Assembly (NCBI GenBank): GCA_964440345.1
Contig: CAYTSA010000005.1
Location: 1 to 64,000, forward strand
Direction: 5' to 3'
Length of the DNA: 64,000 bases
DNA from: CAYTSA01 sp964440345
GTDB lineage: Bacteria > Desulfobacterota > Desulfovibrionia > Desulfovibrionales > Desulfovibrionaceae
Positions 59,020 to 64,000 of this stretch are shown here, piece after piece. The notes beneath the pieces were generated by a model, which worked only from the letters and a program-made list of their open reading frames with translations, made no database searches and was not told where the DNA came from. How positions within the stretch are numbered: position 1 is the first letter of the stretch; every line of letters starts with the position of its first letter. The translations under genes and the position numbers were made by a program.

Positions 59020-60450
59020 GTGGAACAATACCGCCTCGATCTCTGTTGGCCTGAGCTCTATCAACTGGGCGTCCTGGCCTTGATCCTTCTGCAGTCGCTG
59101 CAGAAGCTGAACGGTAAGCCCGCCCGGGTGCTGTGGGTTCCCTTTGCAGCCGGGATTGGCGTGGTGGTGGCATTGCTGAGCCTTAATCTGGAAGGGACCA
59201 TCTTCTACGGCTCTTATGCTGTGGACCCCCTGTCCCAGTTCTTTAAGCTGGCGGTGGCCATAGGCTTTTTCATCACCTCGCTGAACTCTGTGCGACCGCC
59301 CCAGGTGCAGAACGACAAGCTGCCAGACTATCTGCTCTTTTTAGGTTTGTCGTCGTGGGGTTTGATGCTTCTGGCCTCCTCGGTGGAGCTCATCACCATC
59401 TACGTGGCCCTGGAAATATCCTCTTACAGCCTCTACGCCATCATTCCCCTGCGGGCTAACGACCGGACTGCGGCTGAGGCCGGGATCAAATACATAATGT
59501 TCGGCGCCGCAGCCACAGCCTTGGCTCTGTACGGCTATTCTTACATCCTGGCCACGCAGCACACCGGCTACATTGCGGATTTGGCCGGCATGGACTGGTC
59601 TTGGGCTGCTTCGCCCATGGCCGTGGTGGGTCTGACGCTGTTTCTGTGCGGCTTTTTCTTCAAGCTGGCGCTCTTCCCCTTCCACTTCTGGTGTCCAGAC
59701 GTATACGAAGGCACAGGCAACGAAACTGCAGCCTTTGCAGCCACCTTGCCCAAGCTGGGCGCGGTGGTGGTTCTGGTCCGGCTGGGCGCCATGCTGACGC
59801 CGGGAATGGACATCACCACCATACTTGCAGTGCTCGGCGCCATATCCATGACCTTCGGGAACCTGGCGGCGCTGGCTCAGAAAGACGTCAAACGGCTGCT
59901 CGGCTACTCTTCTGTGGCCCACGCCGGCTACGTGACCCTGGGCCTTGTTTCCGGCACAGCTGAAGGGTTGGCTGCAGCCAGCTTCTACAGTTTGGTCTAC
60001 CTGCTCATGAACCTGACCTGTTTCTGGGTGATCAGCCGCATCAGTCACGACGGCCGGAACATCACCTTCACGGATCTGCACGGTCTGTACAAGCGCGAGC
60101 CAGCCATGGCCTTTGTGCTCGCCACAGCAGCCTTTGCCTTGGTGGGCCTGCCGCCCACCGCCGGGTTTATGGGCAAGCTGTTCCTGCTTACCTCTGCCTG
60201 GAACCACGGCTACAACTGGCTGGTCATCGTGGCGGTGCTGAACACGGCCATCGCCATCTACTACTACCTGTCCATCACGCGCCACGCTTATACAGTGGAA
60301 GAGTTCGAAGAACGGCCGAACGAACCGTCAGTATCCCGGTCCAATTTGGTCTGGGGCGGCGTGCTGGCTGCAGTGCTGCTTTTTCTGGGCGCTATCCCCG
60401 GCCCGGTTTTCCAGCTGGCAATGGACGCCGGCCGTAGCCTGATTCCGTGA
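59020..60450 (+). CDS. nuoN: Complex I subunit N
   Basis: 476 residues from GTG 59020, with AGGAG just upstream. Motifs: YVALEISSYSLYAIIPL, FKLALFPFHFWCPDVYEGTGNETAAFAATLPKLGAV, and KRLLGYSSVAHAGYVTLGL, all NuoN. Last gene of the operon, two bases after nuoM. No nuoE, F or G occurs here, so the complex lacks its NADH module and probably takes electrons from another donor, such as ferredoxin. Confidence 0.94.
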   Translation: MEQYRLDLCWPELYQLGVLALILLQSLQKLNGKPARVLWVPFAAGIGVVVALLSLNLEGTIFYGSYAVDPLSQFFKLAVAIGFFITSLNSVRPPQVQNDKLPDYLLFLGLSSWGLMLLASSVELITIYVALEISSYSLYAIIPLRANDRTAAEAGIKYIMFGAAATALALYGYSYILATQHTGYIADLAGMDWSWAASPMAVVGLTLFLCGFFFKLALFPFHFWCPDVYEGTGNETAAFAATLPKLGAVVVLVRLGAMLTPGMDITTILAVLGAISMTFGNLAALAQKDVKRLLGYSSVAHAGYVTLGLVSGTAEGLAAASFYSLVYLLMNLTCFWVISRISHDGRNITFTDLHGLYKREPAMAFVLATAAFALVGLPPTAGFMGKLFLLTSAWNHGYNWLVIVAVLNTAIAIYYYLSITRHAYTVEEFEERPNEPSVSRSNLVWGGVLAAVLLFLGAIPGPVFQLAMDAGRSLIP

Positions 60451-60476
60451 CCGCACAACGCATACAACGTTATTTG

Positions 60477-60505
60477 AGCCCGGAGCATATGTTCCGGGCT
60501 TTTTC
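60477..60505 (+). terminator. Terminator of the nuo operon
   Basis: agcccgga at 60477-60484 pairs with tccgggct at 60493-60500, followed by a run of five Ts. It lies 27 bases after the nuoN stop. Confidence 0.9.
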
Positions 60506-60597
60506 ATTTGGTGAAAACCATTTGACTTGGCATACTATTCTTTTGCATAATAAAAAGTCTCCCCATAGGGTCAGACTTCACTACAAAGGCTGCAATC

Positions 60598-62028
60598 ATG
60601 ACAAAACAACACAACAAACACTATGACGTCATCATCGTGGGCGCCGGTCCAGCTGGACTGTTCGCCGCCTATTATCTCTCAGTCCACACGAACTATTCCA
60701 TCCTGCTGCTGGAAAAGGGCCGGGACATCGCCCAGCGCACATGCCCCATCAAAAAGGACATGGTTTGCAAAAAATGCAATCCATGCAACATCCTTTCCGG
60801 CGTGGGCGGGGCTGGACTCTATTCCGACGGCAAGCTCAACTACATCCACAAACTTGGCAAGACCGACCTGACCCAGTTCATGCCTCTGCCTACGGCGCAG
60901 CAGCTTATTGCCGAAACCGAAACAATCTTCAATACCTTTGGCATGGACGGCCCTGTGTATCCCACAGACATGGACGCGGCCAAAACCATACGCATGCACG
61001 CCAAAAAACACGGCATCGACCTGTTGCTCATCAGGCAGAAGCACTTGGGCAGCGATAAACTGCCCAGCCATATTGCGCGCATGACCCAGGCCATTCGCGA
61101 CAACGGCGCGGATATCCACACCATGGAGCCAGCAAATGACGTGCGCGTGGAAAACGGCCGCGTGACTGGAGTAACCACCGACAAGACCACGTACTCGGCA
61201 GAGAACGTCATCCTCTGCCCGGGCAGGGTGGGCGCCGAATGGGTTTCCGGGCTGGTTTCCCGCCACGGCGTGAACCTGAGCCAACGCGGCATTGAAGTGG
61301 GCGTGCGCGTGGAAGTGCACAAGGACATCCTGAATGAGGTCACGAACATTATTTATGATCCTACGTTCTTCATCCAGACCAGCAAATACGACGACCTGAC
61401 CCGGACCTTCTGCACCAACCGGCAGGGCTTTGTCTCCCTGGAGAACTACCAGGACTTTGTTTGCGTGAACGGCCATGCGTACATGGACACCAAGTCTGAA
61501 AATTCCAACTTTGCCTTCCTCTCCAAGGTGGTGCTCACAGAACCTGTGTCCAACAACCAGGCGTACGGCGAGGCCATCGGCAAGTTGGCCACGCTCATAG
61601 GAGGCGGTAAACCTATCCTGCAGCGATACGGCGACCTGAAACGCGGTCGCCGGTCCACCTGGAACCGCATCAACAAGGGCTACATAGAGCCCACGCTGAA
61701 GACTGTAATCTGCGGCGACATCGCCATGGCCTTGCCACACCGCATCCTGCAGAACCTGATGGAGGGGCTGGAAAAACTGAATCTGGTGGTTCCGGGCGTA
61801 GCCAACGAGGAGACCTTGCTCTACGCCCCGGAAATCAAATTTTTTGCCACCCAGGTGGAGACAGACGACGCCTTGCAGACCAGGGTGGAAAACCTGTATG
61901 TAGCAGGCGACGGCCCTGGCGTAGCAGGAAACATTGTTTCCGCCGCAGCCACCGGCTTGATACCGGCCAAGCACCTGGCGGGGAAGGCTAGCCCCGCCAT
62001 TGAACGCTGCACTAAGAACGGCCCATAG
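60598..62028 (+). CDS. FAD-dependent oxidoreductase (COG2509-like)
   Basis: 476 residues. N-terminal dinucleotide fold VIIVGAGPAGLFAAYYLS, then a four-cysteine cluster (CPIKKDMVCKKCNPC) and the GVGGAGLYSDGKL motif characteristic of the uncharacterised FAD dehydrogenase family COG2509. The C-terminal NLYVAGDGPGVAGNIVSAAATGLIPAKHL binds FAD again. The reaction is unknown. A ferredoxin-nitroreductase gene follows 37 bases later; the two may work together in electron transfer. Confidence 0.82.
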   Translation: MTKQHNKHYDVIIVGAGPAGLFAAYYLSVHTNYSILLLEKGRDIAQRTCPIKKDMVCKKCNPCNILSGVGGAGLYSDGKLNYIHKLGKTDLTQFMPLPTAQQLIAETETIFNTFGMDGPVYPTDMDAAKTIRMHAKKHGIDLLLIRQKHLGSDKLPSHIARMTQAIRDNGADIHTMEPANDVRVENGRVTGVTTDKTTYSAENVILCPGRVGAEWVSGLVSRHGVNLSQRGIEVGVRVEVHKDILNEVTNIIYDPTFFIQTSKYDDLTRTFCTNRQGFVSLENYQDFVCVNGHAYMDTKSENSNFAFLSKVVLTEPVSNNQAYGEAIGKLATLIGGGKPILQRYGDLKRGRRSTWNRINKGYIEPTLKTVICGDIAMALPHRILQNLMEGLEKLNLVVPGVANEETLLYAPEIKFFATQVETDDALQTRVENLYVAGDGPGVAGNIVSAAATGLIPAKHLAGKASPAIERCTKNGP

Positions 62029-62065
62029 ACAGGCCGCAAACTGCACAGACCACAGGAGGCCGCCC

Positions 62066-62857
62066 GTGACCACCATTGAAATAAAACGCGACGCCTGCGC
62101 CAGGGACGGCGTATGCGCGGCTGAATGCCCCATGGGGTTGTTCACGGACGACGAACAGGGCCTGGCCGTGCTGGTCGACGGCGCCGAAGACCACTGCATA
62201 GAATGCGGCCACTGCCTGACCATCTGCCCCACTGGAGCCATAGTGCTCAACGGGGTCAGCCAGTCTGACTGCGACCCGGTGAATCCCAGCATGTGGCCGG
62301 ACGGCGAAGGCGTACTGCAATACCTCAAGTCCAGACGGTCCATACGCAGTTACAAACGCAAGGAAGTGGACCAGGAACTGCTGGAAAAGCTTGTGGACGT
62401 GACCCGTTGGGCTCCCACGGCCCGCAATGGTCAGCCTGTGGAGTGGACCCTGGCCCAGGGCCGGAGCAAGGTGCAGGAGCTGGGCCGCTATGTATCCGCC
62501 TGGCTGCGCGAATCCGGCGTGTACCCTCATCTGGCCGATGCGTTTGACGCTGGCAAGGACTACCTGCTGCGCAACGCGCCGGCTCTGGCGATGGTTCACG
62601 CACGAACGGACTCGCTGAAGCCGGCGGAAGACTGCCTGACAGCGCTGACGACCATGGAAATCGCCTGCCGGGCCGTTGGCCTGGGCGCCTGTTGGGCCGG
62701 CTACTTTCACGCTGCAGCTGTGAACTACGAGCCCCTGCGGGAAAAGCTGAATCTGCCGGACGGCCATGAAATTTTCGGCGGTTTGATGCTGGGCTACCCG
62801 CGCTTTACATACAACTACATCCCCCCGCGCAAAGAGGCGGTGGTCCACTGGCTGTAA
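62066..62857 (+). CDS. Ferredoxin-nitroreductase fusion protein
   Basis: 263 residues from GTG 62066, with AGGAGG six bases upstream. Residues 1-65 hold two 4Fe-4S motifs, CARDGVCAAECP and CIECGHCLTICP. Residues about 85-263 form a nitroreductase domain (SRRSIRSYKRKEVDQELLEKLVDVTRWAPTARNGQPVEW) that binds FMN. Such fusions are common in anaerobes. It could reduce nitro compounds, quinones or other acceptors with ferredoxin electrons. Downstream of the FAD oxidoreductase, probably in the same operon. Confidence 0.9.
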   Translation: MTTIEIKRDACARDGVCAAECPMGLFTDDEQGLAVLVDGAEDHCIECGHCLTICPTGAIVLNGVSQSDCDPVNPSMWPDGEGVLQYLKSRRSIRSYKRKEVDQELLEKLVDVTRWAPTARNGQPVEWTLAQGRSKVQELGRYVSAWLRESGVYPHLADAFDAGKDYLLRNAPALAMVHARTDSLKPAEDCLTALTTMEIACRAVGLGACWAGYFHAAAVNYEPLREKLNLPDGHEIFGGLMLGYPRFTYNYIPPRKEAVVHWL

Positions 62858-62939
62858 CGGCAGAGCACATTTTTTCACGAATGGGCAAAAAAATCCTTGC
62901 CAAGCCCCAAGCGTTTTGGTTAATTACTCCTTTCCGCGT

Positions 62940-63026
62940 GCCGAAGTGGTGGAATTGGTAGACACGCTAGGTTCAGGGTCTAGTGCGGGTTTCCGCGTGG
63001 GAGTTCGACTCTCCCCTTCGGCACCA
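62940..63026 (+). tRNA. tRNA-Leu (CAG anticodon)
   Basis: The acceptor arms gccgaag and cttcggc pair, and the anticodon stem ctagg/tctag encloses the loop ttcaggg with anticodon CAG. A variable arm (gtgcgggtttccgcgtgg) typical of class II leucine tRNAs is present, followed by the T arm gagttcgactctc. CCA is encoded. About 87 bases. Confidence 0.95.
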
Positions 63027-63038
63027 CCGAAAAAGCAA

Positions 63039-63066
63039 AGCCGTCTCGAAAGTGACGGCTTTTTTT
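63039..63066 (+). terminator. Terminator after tRNA-Leu
   Basis: agccgtc at 63039-63045 pairs with gacggct at 63054-63060 and a run of seven Ts follows. Confidence 0.88.
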
Positions 63067-63338
63067 GTGCCCAGTTTCCCATATCCAAGGCGCTCGCACC
63101 TGGCGCATTTTCGCGTTGAGACAGCAATTCGTTCTTGGATGTCTCTGCGTCCTGCGTCACTCTCCCCTCCAGTGCATAGGCTTTACAGCGTATCTGGCAG
63201 GCCATTTTCCGAACCAGCAAGCGCAAGAATGGAGCATAATACAGAACAGGCAAAATCTTTACAGCCCCGAACCTTCGCAGCCCCTTTGCTTTTTCCCGGC
63301 TGTTGCCTCCCTTTGCACTCTGCTGTATTTACCTGTCC

Positions 63339-64000
63339 GTGCGCTACCTTACCCTGTGCTGCATCGCCAAGAACGAACACCGGCATCTACGCGAGTGGCT
63401 GGAGCACCATGTTCTAGCCGGCGTAGAACGGTTCATTATCTATGACAACGACAGCGACCCGCCTCTGCGGGAAACGCTGGGCGATTACCTGCACCCTGAT
63501 TTCCTCACGGTGGTAGAAATATCCGGACCGCGCCAGCAACTGCCCGCCTACGCTCACTGTCTGCAGAATTTTGGCGAACAGACGCACTGGCTGGGCTTTA
63601 TCGACGCCGACGAGCTGCTGGTTCCCAAACAGACGGATGATCTGAAAATCCTGCTTACCGACTATGAAGAGCACGCCGGCCTGGGCGTCAACTGGGTCAC
63701 CTTCGGCTCCAACGGACACATCCACCCCCCCGAAGGGCTACAAATGGAGCATTTCACACGGCGCACTCCCAACGAGGAATTCACAAATTGCCATATCAAG
63801 TCCATCGTACGGCCGGACAGAACAATACGCCCGCTTAAGGCGCACATGTGCGCACATACGCCTGGTTATTTCTGTGTGGACGAAAACCACATGCCGCTCT
63901 ACAAAGCCTTTTCCGTCCATTCCGTGAACAAGGTCCAGCTGAATCACTACTACTATCGCTCCCAGCAGGAATACTTTGCCAAGGTCGAGCGGGGTCGTTC
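63339..64000 (+). CDS. Glycosyltransferase family 2/92-like protein (partial)
   Basis: About 220 codons are open to the right edge. It begins RYLTLCCIAKNEHRHLREWLEHH, then VERFIIYDNDSDPPL and WLGFIDADELLVP, the pattern of Glyco_tranf_2_4 / GT92-type enzymes with a DxD metal site (DADE). It may start at GTG 63339 or TTG 63303; no clear ribosome binding site helps. The C-terminus is outside the window. It is separated from the tRNA by about 270 bases that hold no evident gene. Confidence 0.85.
   Translation, partial: MRYLTLCCIAKNEHRHLREWLEHHVLAGVERFIIYDNDSDPPLRETLGDYLHPDFLTVVEISGPRQQLPAYAHCLQNFGEQTHWLGFIDADELLVPKQTDDLKILLTDYEEHAGLGVNWVTFGSNGHIHPPEGLQMEHFTRRTPNEEFTNCHIKSIVRPDRTIRPLKAHMCAHTPGYFCVDENHMPLYKAFSVHSVNKVQLNHYYYRSQQEYFAKVERGR

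Noticed and set aside
57203..59173. 656-codon open frame on the minus strand opposite nuoM
   Set aside because: His/Gln/Arg-rich antisense sequence of a clear complex I gene in GC-rich DNA; no motifs or ribosome binding site.
60679..62343. 554-codon minus-strand frame opposite the FAD oxidoreductase
   Set aside because: Antisense of two strongly supported genes, lacking any recognised domain.
63065..63445. Short open frames between tRNA-Leu and the final glycosyltransferase
   Set aside because: They overlap the better-supported glycosyltransferase reading and have no motifs; the gap appears non-coding.

Overview
The window looks like a GC-rich chromosomal segment of a Desulfovibrionales-type member of the Desulfobacterota. 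This is inferred from gene content: a complex I operon without nuoEFG that carries extra antiporter-like subunits, a flagellar rod-type gene next to a sigma-54 activator, many minus-strand housekeeping operons, and characteristic intergenic hairpin repeats. The sequence is draft quality, with a 10-N scaffold gap inside pyrD, and both ends cut through genes.

Layout. 1-4420: minus-strand run of an APH-like kinase, an APS-kinase-like P-loop protein, MiaB, a bifunctional-nuclease-family protein and a PHP-domain protein (partial). 4421-15107: a more AT-rich block bounded by two imperfect ~110-bp direct repeats (about 4658-4770 and 14955-15065). It carries an ArsR-type regulator, a sulfate/molybdate-type permease, a TSUP permease and a tight operon: an ABC-2 exporter pair, ECF sigma factor, zinc-finger anti-sigma, CpxP/ZraP-like protein, MacB/Lol-type ATPase and permease, LolA-like periplasmic protein and outer-membrane barrel. 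This operon reads as a stress-regulated envelope export system. 15108-23495: HD-GYP phosphodiesterase, a U32 peptidase-family protein divergent from pyrK-pyrD, a periplasmic binding protein, and ATP-dependent PEP carboxykinase. 23496-23840: remains of a RelE/XRE toxin-antitoxin pair overrun by 15-bp tandem repeats. 23841-30015: a large TPR protein, a sigma-54 activator, a flagellar rod-type protein and endonuclease IV. 30005-34778: a secreted C69 dipeptidase with an in-frame TAG, L-serine dehydratase, an aromatic amino acid permease and a broken Asp/Glu racemase. 34791-41181: a PilZ protein, an unusual periplasmic binding protein fused to a zinc-less cytidine-deaminase-like domain, CinA-type amidohydrolase, ThpR, a glycosyltransferase and a DUF4214-coiled-coil-methyltransferase protein. 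41352-47706: moaC, dnaJ, rpoZ and a Gld-like ABC system. 48438-60450: complex I, nuoABCDHIJK, an MrpD-like subunit, a small membrane protein, nuoL-like, nuoM and nuoN. nuoH carries an in-frame TAG. 60598-64000: an FAD oxidoreductase, a ferredoxin-nitroreductase fusion, tRNA-Leu(CAG) and a partial glycosyltransferase.

The strongest leads are (i) in-frame amber codons in two otherwise intact genes, nuoH and the C69 dipeptidase, raising pyrrolysine or amber suppression against recent nonsense mutation; (ii) the secreted binding-protein/pseudo-cytidine-deaminase fusion; and (iii) the repeat-bounded island with its sigma-controlled envelope transport operon. TAG also terminates at least eight genes here as an ordinary stop, which limits the recoding hypothesis.
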